The notes under the pieces were generated by a model. The model was not told the origin of the DNA and made no database searches. It saw nothing but the letters and a program-made list of their open reading frames with translations. This document shows, piece after piece, positions 1 to 10,763 of a stretch of 64,000 nt of DNA. A program made the position numbers and the translations under genes. Position 1 is the first letter of the stretch. The number at the start of each line of letters is the position of its first letter. This stretch comes from Symmetrospora coprosmae (taxonomy: Eukaryota > Basidiomycota > Cystobasidiomycetes > Symmetrosporaceae). The DNA is taken from positions 186,001-250,000 of the forward strand of contig VUYT01000007.1 of the NCBI GenBank assembly GCA_008802785.1. The letters run 5' to 3'.

Positions 1-427
1 GGGCAGCGGGCGGCCAGGCTGGTCACGAGGCTTGCGAGTTCATTGGCGCCTGCTCGAACAGTCACAACACTGAGATAAAGGAGGCGTCTCAGCAAAGTGT
101 TGGACCACGACAGCAACAGAGGCACGACTCACTACTCTGCGGATGTGTCGTAGTTCAAAGCCTGGACGGTCGCACCAGCCACCTGGGGAGGCAGCGAGTC
201 TTGCATTGCATTTCCGACGATGCCCAGACCTCGCTCGCTGGTGCCGGCGGCGTTGATGTGGAACAGCGTAGCACATCCAGACTGTCTGGTCTCAAGGTCA
301 ATGGGGCTGGCGGTGGCGAATGAGGAAAGGGCGGCCAGAGCAGCGGTGATGGTCTGCGAAGGCAGGCAGATGTGAGCTTTGATCAAACAGCGAGCACGGT
401 CGAAGGGCAGCTCACGAAGAAGCGCAT
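1..427 (-). CDS. Secreted cutinase (N-terminal part, cut by window edge)
   Basis: Secreted serine esterase that hydrolyses cutin-like polyesters. The first exon is tiny: ATG at 427 encodes MRFF, then an intron of about 60 bp (donor GTGAG near 415). Exon 2 (about 353-133) completes a signal peptide (MRFF-TITAALAALSSFATASP) and starts the mature domain with Cys and the family segment around INAAGTSERGLGIVG. A 63-bp intron (about 132-70) follows, then exon 3 continues off the window with VRAGANELASLVTSLAARCP, a strong match to the cutinase segment just before the GYSQG nucleophile motif. The Ser-Asp-His residues lie outside the window, so activity cannot be judged. Joining the exons closes the frame exactly (NYDTSAE-Y-VVTVRAG), which supports this model. 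It is transcribed away from ADE2, sharing the 428-1138 upstream region. Confidence 0.85.
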
Positions 428-1138
428 GGTGCCTGTTTGAGTCTCAGAAGGGTATAGAAGGTGGAGGCAGAGAGATCGTGAGGGTGAGGTCCGGATGAGA
501 GGGGTGAGGATGTGGAGGATGAGAAGGAGAGAGCAATGTCAGACAACAGGACTTCAGCATTTATGCAGAAGCGGCCTGGTCAGACGACCGAACCGGTCCT
601 TCGATGAAGCCGGTTGTCGGAGAGGTTGAATTATCGTAGCTGATTCCAAGATGGCGCTAATGAAAGACGCTAGGATCAGGAGAAAGGCTAGATCAATGTC
701 TCCGAGCATCCGACAGGGGCCTTCAATAACACGACCAGCTTGTCGGCGATGGTCATGCGTCTCCATTCTGCACTTCAGCCGGACATTGCGACGGGCAAGA
801 GCGCTGTCAGTGTCACATCGCGGTCGAACCTGGACGACATGTTCGGACAGGCGCTCGCCGTCTGGCAGTATACTTGGGGTCGGTCCGTCGCAACGAACGA
901 AGTCCAGCTGTCATGCCCGCTTGTAGATTTTCGAGAGAGGCTCTGCAATACTTCGACCCTGTGCGGTACCTCGACAGTTCGTATCCTTCTGAGAGATGTC
1001 GAGATGCTCGCAGTCCGTCCGCGTGTGTACTGTAGCCCCTTTCTGATCGAGGAACTCGGAGAGGAGAGGCAAGAGCTCTTGGACCCAGGAGAACAGCGTC
1101 GCGTCTTGCGGAAAACAGCACATAACATATCATCCACC
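428..1138. promoter_or_regulatory. Divergent intergenic region, cutinase / ADE2
   Basis: No gene is seen. This 711-bp stretch separates two divergently transcribed genes and must hold both promoters. A weak AT-rich element (ATAAAT on the minus strand, near 560) lies about 130 bp before the cutinase ATG. The ADE2 frame stays open upstream to an ATG near 749, but that extension does not resemble PurK, so I treat it as non-coding leader. Confidence 0.5.
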
Positions 1139-3052
1139 ATGCCTCCATCTCCGGTCGTCGGCGTGCTGGGCGGCGGGCAGCTCGGGCGGATGCTCATTGA
1201 GGCCGCCTCGCGCCTGAACGTGCCCGTCCTTGTCCTCGACCCGGGACGCAACTCGCCAGCAAAGCAGATCTCATCGGCAGCACACCTGCACGGCAGCTTC
1301 TCCGACAGCGCGCAGATCCAGCAGCTCGCCAGCCAGGTCGATGTCCTCACTGTCGAGATTGAGCACGTGGATGCAGCAGCTCTCCAGCGGATCCGCGACG
1401 AGAACAAGAGCTCTGGAGGACGTTCAGGCAAGGGCATTGCAGTGCACCCCAGTCCCGGAACGATCTTCACCATCCAGGACAAGTACGAGCAGAAGATCCA
1501 CCTCGCCAACCGCGGCCTGCCTGTGGCCGACTTCCTGCCAGTCGAGGGCGCCGACTCTGCCTCCCTGGAGAAGTCCATCCTAGCCGCCGTCGAGAGCTTC
1601 GGCCTCCCTCTCATGCTCAAGTCGCGGACAGAGGCATACGATGGCAAGGGAAACTACCTATTGAAGAGCAAGGACGATATCGCCAATGCCATTGCGGCCC
1701 TGGGCAACGGTCGTCGGCCACTGTATGCGGAACGCTTCGCCAAGTTTGAGTGCGAGATCGCGGTCATGGTAGCCAGGTCGGCAAACGGCGAGGTCAGGAG
1801 CTACGACCCGGTGGAGACGGTGCACAGGGACAGCATTTGCCATCTCGTTCGGGCGCCTTTGCGAAGGGGCCGGCGGGGTACGTCGGAACGAGCGAGGGAG
1901 TTCGCGGAGACAGCCATCACGGCCTTCGGCGAGGGAGCTGTGGGCATCTTCGGAGTCGAGATGTTCTTGTTGCCAGATGGTGAGTCTTGACTCGGACTCT
2001 CACCTACCTTCTGCTCAGACTGAGATTCGTCTGCCATTCCTACAGGCACCCTTCTCATCAACGAGATTGCACCGCGGCCGCACAACTCTGGACACCACAC
2101 TATTGAGGCGTGTCATACGTCACAGTTCGAAAATCACCTTCGCGCCATTCTGGGCCTGCCGCTTGGATCAACCGCACTAAAAGTGCCGTCCACAGCCATG
2201 CTCAACTTGCTTGGCGCATCGGAGAGCACGCAGGAGATTCAGGACGTCGTCGACGCATCTTTGCGGATACCAGGCGCAACGACACACCTGTATGGCAAGG
2301 AGGGATGTCGACCGGGAAGGAAGATGGGTCACATCACGCTTGTCGCGGATTCAGACGCCGAGCTCGAAGAGCGCCTTCAACCCTTGCTTAAGGCACTCCC
2401 GCAATTCGCGCATTATTACCCCGATACACTGCCACCAGTGCAGCAACGCGAAGGCGGCTACTCTCACGCGAGCCCGCTCGTCTCCATCATCATGGGCTCG
2501 ACGTCGGATCTGCCAGTCATGAAGGCGGCATCCAAGATCCTCTCCCTGCCTATCTTCGATATCCCGCACGAGCTCACCATCGTGTCGGCTCATCGGACAC
2601 CGGACAGGATGGTCGAGCATGCGAAAGATGCTGCAGAGAGAGGCATCCGAGTCATCATCGCTGGGGCAGGCGGAGCTGCGCATTTGCCGGGGATGATCGC
2701 AGCCTTGACGTGCCTGCCTGTGGTCGGTGTACCCGTCAAGGGCAGTGTGCTTGACGGCGTTGACTCGCTACACAGTATCGTCCAGATGCCAGTGAGTCGC
2801 TATTGATTTATGGCCAGGACGGATTTCGTCGGCGAGCTGACAGAGTCTCTCCTTGTACAGCGCGGAATTCCAGTCGCGACCGTAGCCATCAACAACTCGA
2901 CCAACGCAGCCCTGCTAGCTATCCGAATACTCGCAGCATCGAGTCCCAAGCTACAGAAAGCGGTGCTGGCGTACCAGGAAGAAGCAAAGGAGGAAGTGCT
3001 CGGCAAGGTCGAGAAGCTCGAGGAGGTCGGTTGGGAGGCATACAAGGAGTGA
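1139..3052 (+). CDS. ADE2: Phosphoribosylaminoimidazole carboxylase (PurK-PurE fusion)
   Basis: Cytosolic enzyme of de novo purine synthesis that converts aminoimidazole ribonucleotide to its carboxylated form. Exons are about 1139-1979, 2046-2791 and 2861-3052; the introns of about 66-69 bp have GTGAGT donors and all frames close, giving 592 residues, normal for fungi. The N-terminal part is an ATP-grasp PurK domain ([13 protein letters not shown] at the start, then [11 protein letters not shown], and [20 protein letters not shown] across the first join). The C-terminal part from about residue 400 is PurE, with [22 protein letters not shown] and [14 protein letters not shown]. The start at 1139 is chosen because PurK homology begins a few residues later; an in-frame ATG near 749 would add about 130 unrelated residues. 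The last exon encodes the usual helical PurE tail. Confidence 0.95.
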
Positions 3053-3332
3053 TCACTCTCGAATGCGTGCAATGCAGACTTGCTTCACGCACTCTGACCC
3101 AACGTGCTGCGCGTCTGAAGGCCCCGCCCTGCCGGTTATCAGCTGCCTGGGTTGACTCCCGGTCGCGTCATGATGGCGACACCCTGACGGTACCCTCGAG
3201 GTGGCGAGCCAGTGCGACTGCCGAGCTGTCTGAACGATGGGAGGAGACAAGTACGGGCTGGCCTCTTCTTTATCCTATCACTGGACGCCTCCACATATTC
3301 ATCTCATTCTCTTGCTGCTTCTCATCGCTGAA

Positions 3333-5669
3333 ATGTCCTGTCGAGCTGCTCGCTGCGCCTCAGCGGCGTCACGTGCGTGAGATCCGTCCGACTCGCAGGA
3401 CTAACGAGGAACCAGCTGACGTTCGCTACTGACTCAACGCGCCAGCTGATAGCAAGTGGTGCTCGCGGCATGAGGAGCTACAGGCCAAGTCCCTCAAGAG
3501 CTACAAGGTGTGTGCGCGGCTGGCTCGCTGCAATCACAAAGCCCTGGAGCTCGGTGATCGACTGACAGAGCAATCTACCATGCTCACAACGCGAGGCAGA
3601 GGGTCTCTTACGAGCTGGAAGCCTTTCAGTCTGCCAGTGTAGGCAGCCACGACATCGATGCTTGCCAGTCGCAGGAGGATCTCCAGCTCTGGGCAGCCAA
3701 TCTCCGCAAGAAGTGGATCCTGACCAAGCGGCGAGTCACGGTCGCGCAATGACGGCTTGTACACTTCGCATGCTGATCGTCAGCTCTAACGTACTACAGG
3801 ACCATCGAGAGCCGCACGAAACACCATCTTCAGTTTTACTCCGGCGGAGATGCATCTCACCAAGCCTTTATCTCGAACTTGACCTCTGCTCGTATTGCTC
3901 TGGAGGACCTGCTCTTATGCATAGATGACAGGGCGTATTCGGTGAGTATTGCAAGGCCAGGATGGTGTATCCCGCATGCTGGACGTCGCTGATACGCTTT
4001 CGTTTTTCCCCTCCATGCAGCTCCTTCTGTCGAAGGAGAAGGCTGAGTGGCTCGAAGTGCCTGCGCCTATGGGACCCGACTGCAACGATGGATCAGCCAT
4101 CTCGCTCAACGTCGAGCTTCCAGGCGGACCGCCCTCGCCGTTCTCGGACGAGGACACTCTATCGACGGCTACATCCGATCAGGACGAGGAGCGCATCTTT
4201 TCGGACGTTTCCACGGAGGCGGAGACCGATTCCTCCGCTTCCTGCACTTCGGACTGCTGTCAGCCATCGGAGAAGTTATCAACAAGAGTGTCGCTCATTC
4301 AGCGCCCAACGTATCGCGACCAGGTACTGGCTTACCTGGGCTACGCAAGCTACTTCTGCGACTGTGATGCCGACTTTCACGTCGCGAGCCGGACCATGGA
4401 CAACATCTTCCGATACGTCATCTCGAGGATCCCGCGCCTGCTCGTGCGTGCGCGCGCTGCGGGATGCATGACTGTGCAGTGCTTTCTGGCCAGCGATGCG
4501 CTATCCGAGGAGGAGCATGCACGATTGTGGCGCGCTCTCAAGTACAATAACGTCAATCAGGAAGGCAAGATCACCGTCGACGTGATCCGGAACGCGATTT
4601 GCGACGCCGAGAATGACAACGACCTGGATCATGGAGGCAGAGAGGGAGAGCACATCGAGCTGCTCGGGGGCAAGGTCTGGAAGACCCCGCTGGAAACCGA
4701 ACTGACTCTTCGGGGCTGGAACCACTTCTATCGCTTCGTGAGTCTCGCTTCCCAATCTCAGCCATCAGCCCAGGCTGACACCCGCTGTTGACCCGTAGAC
4801 ATCGTGCAGCGGATGTGCTTTGTCTGTCACACGAAGTTTCTCCGCCTGGTCTCGCAATCGCCGCCTCTCGCGTCCCGGCATGCTTTATGCCGGCTGGAGT
4901 GAGCCCGGCGAGTCACCAGCCGAATCAGCCCTCGGCGCATGTGGTGCCATCGTCTGCGGAAGCTACCGAAAGGGCAAAACAGGAAGCCTGGAGCATGTGA
5001 AGCCCAAGAAGCGGGGGCTCAAGAGCGTTTGGATCGAACGAGACACGAGGAACTGGGTGTTCTTGCGCTTCGTGGGTCCTACACAGAATCAGCAGGTCGT
5101 ACTGTATCACTGCTGACGTGCAGCAAACGCCCGGACAGAACGAGAAGAACCCATTGGCCGAGACGCTGCGCAAGGTTGGACCAAGCGATATGATGGTGTA
5201 CAGCTGGTCATCCTGTCTCGGTCGTGCGGAAGATGGCGAATCCGGAACAAGCTGTGGAACCTCGCCGCCCAGCACGACCTGGGTTAGTCGGCTCCGAAGC
5301 GGCTACACTCCAGCCGAGCGCAAAGCTGCGCGATGGACCCCTGACGGAAGCTTCAAGAATACCGAGTGCGCGCACAAGCGACTGCTATCGAGCTCTCCCG
5401 AAGCCTACTTTCACCAGGGACAGCCTTTCGCGAGCGGCTCGACCGATATTCTGCTCGTTGACTGCGCCATCGAGCAGAACTTCGACAAATTTCTACGGAG
5501 GATTATGGATGCGATGGGAGTAGAAAGCAGCAGCTCGGTAGAAGGAGCTGAAGCTGTGAAGGACGTCTCGGATCTTATTGGCGGCCCGAGCAGGACAAGC
5601 CTGAACGATAGGGCCCTGTACCTCGCGAGGCAGTTTTTCCGTGAGGCGAACAATACCAGGGCGAGTTAG
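3333..5669 (+). CDS. Unknown multi-exon protein with Cys/His-containing N terminus
   Basis: I do not recognise a named family. The proposed start (MSCRAARC) joins after a short intron to a segment with WCSRHEELQAKSLKSYK, so the N terminus may bind a metal through Cys and His. Then follow LWAANLRKKWILTKRRV, a segment with TKHHLQFYSGGDASHQAF, a central acidic Ser-rich linker (about 4110-4270), and a helical region with YLGYASYFCDCDADFHVASR. A later exon has RMCFVCHTKFLRLVSQ, another possible Cys pair, and a basic stretch KPKKRGLKSVWIERDTRNWV. The last exon ends with LYLARQFFREANNTRAS. Several introns of about 60-70 bp are clear, for example at 4738, 4899-4962 and the one before 4021. The joins near 3735-3800 and between about 5070 and 5470 are uncertain, so the exact protein is not settled. 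Confidence 0.6.
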
Positions 5670-6228
5670 TCGTCTTTGGGGGTCAGTGTAGCACATTAAT
5701 CTGTAGCCAGAGTGCGTACAGAGTACGTTCGGTGTTCGAGAAGCTCGAATGGTCGCCTGTGGCCTGGATTCCGGCACAGGCGCGCATGACGAGGAATGCG
5801 CGTACCCGCGCCAGCGCCTGCATTGGCAGAGAGCGTAGGAAGCTTACTGTACAGTAACGTGCTGCATGATGGCCATGATGTGCACGCAGTCGCAGCTGCT
5901 CGCTCCGTGCTGCCAGTGGCCTCTGTGGAGCTCCCTCTCTCTGCGTGCCTGACTTTGGACGAGAAGGCCTCTGCGGGCCCTCAAGAAGCTCACGAGACCG
6001 TCCTCTCGTCCGCCCCTTTGGCCTGTTTGCACCACCCCTCAAACAGTAGTCCTCACTGTTCCCATCTCCCTCTTCCTTCCTCACACTCTCCATCGCAGCC
6101 GCACTCCCGTCGTTCATCGCAGTATCTATCCTCCCTCTCAGTCCATTCCGTCCTGCCGTTTGACACGAGCATACCACACTCTCTAGACAGACAGACAACA
6201 GCCCACCCGCCCACACTCGCTCGCAACA
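5670..6228. other. Intergenic region before first CAP gene
   Basis: No gene supported. The last 300 bp are strongly pyrimidine-rich on the plus strand (CT runs around 6000-6180) and end in a short CAGA repeat just before the CAP start, a common look for a fungal promoter without a TATA box. Confidence 0.4.
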
Positions 6229-7486
6229 ATGCTCCCGACCAAGTCACTCCTGGCCCTCATCCCCCTCTTCCTCTTCCTCTCCTCTGCGCTCGTCTCCGCC
6301 CAAGCGCAAGATCAGGCGCTCCAGCCCGCAGCAGCACCAGCAAGCCGCGCCGACACTCCCGGCTGCAGCGGCAACGGCACCGAAGGCCAGAACCGCGCAC
6401 ATCACCGAGGATGGAGGTACAGGCACCGCAAGAATGCTACTTCCAGCAGTGCTGCTGCCGAGAGCACCGGTGCTGAGGCCACCAACACCGTCGAGCGTTG
6501 GTGGCGTGCCTATGCTTGACAGCCGGTTGCTGCGTCCGCTGATCTCCTGATTGCACTCGCCCAAAACATAGTTCCCGTCAGCTCCGACGCTCCGGCTGCT
6601 GGCAACGACCTACCCGTCTTCGACTCGTCCCAGACCTTCCAGCAAAATGCCGCCGTCGTGAGCACTCGGACCCTCGCTCTGTCTCGCGGACGTCCCCGTA
6701 CATCAACGGTCACCACCCGCGTCGCTACAACCACCAAGCCCCCGGCTTCGTCGGCAGCCACTAGCAAGGCAACTTCCGCCCCTCCCGCCAGTTCGGCCTC
6801 GCCAGCCCCGGCACCGACACCGGCGGCTGGCGGACCGACCGATGCCTGGTCCAAGCAGATTCTCGCCGCCCACAACTCTGCTCGTGCCAGCCATGGCGCA
6901 GGTAATCTCGTCTGGGCTCAGGATCTCGTCGATGCCGCTCAGAAGTGGGCTGCCGCTTGCGTCTGGGTGAGTTCCCGCTTCGCTGAGCTGGCGTGCCGGC
7001 CGGAGCAGAGAATGATTCGCGATGGTGTCCGCTGACCACAACGATGTGTGCAAAACAGGAACACGGCGGCAACTCTGGCATTGTAGGCGGTGCTGGCCAG
7101 AACCTCGCTGCTGGTGCCTCCTCTGGCGCCACTGCCTCGCAGAGCGGGCAAGCCATCGTTGACATGTGGATGGCCGAGGAGAAGGACTACAACCCGAAGA
7201 GCCCCACGTACTCGCACTTTACTCAGGTCGTTTGGAAGGGTACGACCCAGCTCGGCTGTTTCCAGGCCCAGTGCGCCAGCTCAAAGTTCAAGACTGGCTC
7301 AGGCGCGCTGGTCTTCCCTAGCATGAAGAGCGTTGCGTACACGGTCTGCAACTATAAGAAAGCAGGTGAGTTATCCGGCGGTGTTCATGCCGTTCATGCG
7401 TCCGGATTGACCAAGCTGACCCTGATCCGTCCGCTCTAGGCAATGTGTCGGGCCAGTACGGCACCAACGTTCAGAAGAACGAGTGA
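6229..7486 (+). CDS. Secreted CAP/PR-1 (SCP) domain protein, copy 1
   Basis: Extracellular protein of the CAP superfamily; fungal members such as Pry proteins bind sterols or fatty acids. It starts with a signal peptide (MLPTKSLLALIPLFLFLSSA), followed by a long Ser/Thr/Pro/Ala-rich linker, probably O-glycosylated, and a C-terminal CAP domain with AAHNSARASHGAGNLVWAQD, GGAGQNLAAG, YSHFTQVVWKG and VCNYKKAGN. Exons after the first are about 6572-6966, 7059-7365 and 7440-7486. The donor of the first intron is uncertain (around 6460-6500) because the linker is low-complexity. The usual Glu of the GEN motif is Gln here. The gene is followed head-to-tail by a close paralogue, so this is a tandem duplication. 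Confidence 0.88.
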
Positions 7487-8293
7487 GAATGCTAGCGGGA
7501 AGCACCTCGATGGTGCACCTGCCTGCCGTTTCGTTTTCAATTGGCATCAGTTTCGCCGCTTCTCGCGCCCTGGTCGCTTGCCGTCTTGATGATGGCTGCG
7601 GCACACATTTATTTCCATTGGCTGTCCGTTGTCACAAGTGCGTTGATCGCAAACAAACATACACGACCTATGCGCATTGGGTGTAGATGGCGAGGCTTCG
7701 GTTGTCTCGCCCAACTGCAAAGTTGGGCCAAGGCCGATTCCATCCTTGCGTCGGCCAGGCTATCGCCCAAAGGTTCCCTGCCCATAGAGAGCGCGCACAG
7801 GCGCTGTCTCTCGAAGCCGTACACACCTGGATGCGCGGATAGCAACTCGGCAGCACCTGTGAGGGACGAAGAAGGCGGAGCCCGACGCGGTAGAAACTCC
7901 CCGTCGGATTTGCCACCAAATCCTCAAGGCCGGCGGCCGTACTTGTCCGAATCCGGCTCTATAATTCAGGTACAAGCGAATACGCTTCTCGCTAGTGCAG
8001 CCGCGATAGACTTCTGCATCAACTAGCTGAAAAGTGTCACGGTGCGACTCTCGCGCTTGTGCAGCAGTCCATCGAGATGTTGTTGTGCCGAGGGCCGCGA
8101 CTCCTCATCCTGCAGGACTCTCCTCCGCCTCAAGAGCTCGAGCATCGATGGACATGACTTGACTTCACTCATACTTCGTCGCACAGCTTCAGCCCAGTCG
8201 CTCTCGATCTCCGCACCACTCATTCGCCCATCTCACCTGTCCCATTAACCGAACTTCTAGGCTACCATCAAGAACTGCCTTCCGACAGCCGAC
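7487..8293. other. Spacer between the tandem CAP genes
   Basis: An 807-bp spacer holding the terminator of copy 1 and promoter of copy 2. A long open frame crosses 7541-8026, but it begins without ATG, looks like no family and lacks convincing protein composition, so I do not call it. Confidence 0.4.
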
Positions 8294-9245
8294 ATGCTCC
8301 CAACACAGACTTTCCTGGCCCTCCTCCCTCTCTTCCTCTCTTTGACCCTCGTCTGCGCCGCACCGCAGAATGCTGGCAGTACGGCCTCGCTGCGTTTAGC
8401 GCGCGGCCGCGCTACTACTACATCCTCCACTCCACGCGCAGTAGCCGCAGCGTCTACCACATCCACTCGCTCGACCACATCCGCCCCAGCAGCTAGCTCT
8501 TCGGCACCGCCAGCCTCGTCTGGCCCATCGGATGCCTGGAGCCAGGGTATCCTTGCGGCCCACAACAGCGCCCGCAACAGCCATGGCGCCGGTAACCTCG
8601 TCTGGGCGCAAGACCTTGTCGATGCCGCGAAGGCCTGGTCCGACGGATGCGTCTGGGTGAGTCACCTCTCTGTACCCACAAGGGAGGCCAGAACTCATTG
8701 TCCGCCGCCTGCAGAAACATGGCGGCAACTCGAACATCAAGGGCGGAGCTGGACAGAACCTCGCTGCGGGCGCGTCGACGGCGACCACCGTCTCGCAGAG
8801 CGGGCAGGCCATCGTGAACGCTTGGATGGCCGAGGAGAAAGACTATGACCCGAGCAATCCAACCTACTCGCATTTCACGCAGGTGAACTCAGGTCCTCTA
8901 TCACCAGTCACGGCGGGGCCTCCACTGATGCTCCCGATCTGACCCAACACCTGCAGGTTGTTTGGAAGGCATCGAGCGAGCTTGGGTGCTACCAGAGCAA
9001 GTGTGACGCACAGACATTCCGTGATGGCAGCGGCAACCTGGTCTTCCCGAACATGAGGAGCGTGGTATTCACAACGTGAGTGCGCTTCCCGCTCTTCTGG
9101 GCGCCAGAGTTGCGCTACGGGAGGGGGGCCGCACCTAGTCCGTCTGAGGCTAATTTGGCCTCGTTCTTGTTTATCTAGCTGTAACTACCGCAGGCCTGGC
9201 AATGTTCAGGGCCAGTATGCGGCCAACGTCCAGAAAAACTCGTAA
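8294..9245 (+). CDS. Secreted CAP/PR-1 (SCP) domain protein, copy 2
   Basis: Paralogue of the gene upstream. Exons are about 8294-8656, 8715-8882, 8957-9075 and 9179-9245; the total of 717 nt closes to 238 residues. It has a signal peptide (MLPTQTFLALLPLFLSLTLV), a shorter Thr/Ser/Ala linker and the CAP domain with AAHNSARNSHGAGNLVWAQD, GGAGQNLAAG, YSHFTQVVWKA and NYRRPGNVQGQY. Only the intron after CVW is shared with copy 1. This copy has an intron splitting FTQ from VVW that copy 1 lacks, and its last intron falls before CNY rather than after it. As in copy 1, the GEN Glu is Gln. Four Cys residues are placed as expected for the family's disulfides. Confidence 0.9.
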
Positions 9246-9505
9246 ACGCAGGAGCCCAAGTCGGGCCCTTCGAGCATCTGGTCAAGGCTCGGCTCGCATG
9301 GCAGCGCCTGGGCATCGTGCATGCCATCAGATACCCTGGCTATCATCTCACAGCCCATCATAGCGTCGTTGTTTGTAGCACACTGTTCCTTCGTTGTTCT
9401 TGGTCACTCTGATCCTGGCCGGCACATGCTGCGATGTACACACAACAATCTGGTTCTGCACTCCTAATGTCGTCTCATCTGACGGACTTGTCGTGGCCCG
9501 TGAGC

Positions 9506-10532
9506 TCAACGCCGGGCAGCACTGCGCCCAAGCAGCTCCTCAATGTGCTGCACGACCTTCGTCCGTTCATCCTCTGTCGGGATTTTCTTTGAGCGGACAG
9601 GACCACCCTTGCTGTCCACAAAGAATGCCCCGCCGTGCTCATATCCTTCCGACCGCAATCGCTGCTCCTCTAGCAGGAAAGGGTAGAGTAGGTAGTCTGC
9701 GCAGTGCTCCGCCGATGTGCCCATGGCCCAGAAAAGGCCCTGCGCAGGAAGCCGGTAGTACAGAGGAAGCGCGTTTGATAGCGGCGTCTTGACGATGCCT
9801 GGGTATGCGTGGAAGTACCTGACTTGCGGATGCTTGGCGCCGAGGTCCTGGTGGTGGACACATCAAGTCATTGTGTTCAGCTGTCCGTTGGTGGCTCTCT
9901 TTCGCCTCATACTGGAACGCATTCACCTGCAGCAAGACATCGCTCATGCTTATGCAATGATTGGCCGCACTGCCCAGGGTGTAGCTCCCCTTCTGTTTGA
10001 GCTCGAGATCCTCCCACTTGAGCGACGAAACGTCGCCTCGGACCGCGTCCAGGACCGAGAGGACTCTCCCCTGAGCCGCCTCTAGCTGACTCTGCAGCCC
10101 ACGGATGATGGCTGCTCGCGAGTAGTAGTGCAGCATCATTTTGCGATCGTTCCCTTCGGCCGTCTCAGTGCGGCCTGCTGTCGTGAGGATGCCCTGCGAC
10201 AGCAGCAGGAGGTCGATGCGCTGAACCCGTCCGGCAATAGTCGTCAAAAGGCGGTGCGTGTCGGCGACGTTTGTAAGATCGCAGGCGTGAAACTCAAAGG
10301 TCCCGCTTGGCTTGACTGCGCGCAGGTCTGACATGATGCGGTCGGCGGCAGATGCACTGCGGCCAACAATGTGCACTTGCGGGTCGCCCGAGGCCAGCGA
10401 CACGAGCTTGCGCACGAGCGCCTCGCCGATGCCGGAAGTGCCGCCGACCGAGACGATGGTAGGAGACTGCATACTTTTGCAGGCTGATGCAAGCGATGGA
10501 AGCGCGGAGACGACGGTGGGGTGGGAGGGCAT
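9506..10532 (-). CDS. Short-chain dehydrogenase/reductase
   Basis: NAD(P)-dependent oxidoreductase with a Rossmann fold; substrate unknown. Exon 1 runs from ATG at 10532 to about 9927 and exon 2 from about 9847 to 9506, joined by a 79-bp intron at phase 0. The cofactor motif VSVGGTSGIGEALVRK is at about residues 26-41, followed by HIVGRSASAADRI and DLLLLSQGIL. The Lys/Tyr pair is not a classical YxxxK; the stretch HYYSRAAIIRGL probably holds the active-site Tyr region. HAYPGIVKTPLSNALP in exon 2 is the PG-V-T element. The N terminus MPSHPTVVSALPS is typical of fungal relatives of this type, supporting the start. It is convergent with the second CAP gene. Confidence 0.85.
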
Positions 10533-10763
10533 GGTGGCCTGGCCTATGCGGGCTTTAGCGTAGCGGTTGGCCGGGTGGGGAGAGTTGCATAGAGTGAGCA
10601 GGCGACGCGGACGTTGCGCGAGATGCGAGGCCGAAGGAAGTCGCAAGCCATCGGCAACAGCAGCTACACGCGGAGCAGCTCCGAGGAAACGGCCTACACA
10701 TCGTCGACGACCAAGACGGTCGCTCGTGCCCCGTGCCTCTGCAGCGACTAGTGCACAACAACT

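Noticed and set aside
7541-8026. 161-codon frame between the CAP genes
   Set aside because: No ATG at its start, no family signal, and it sits where a terminator and promoter are expected.
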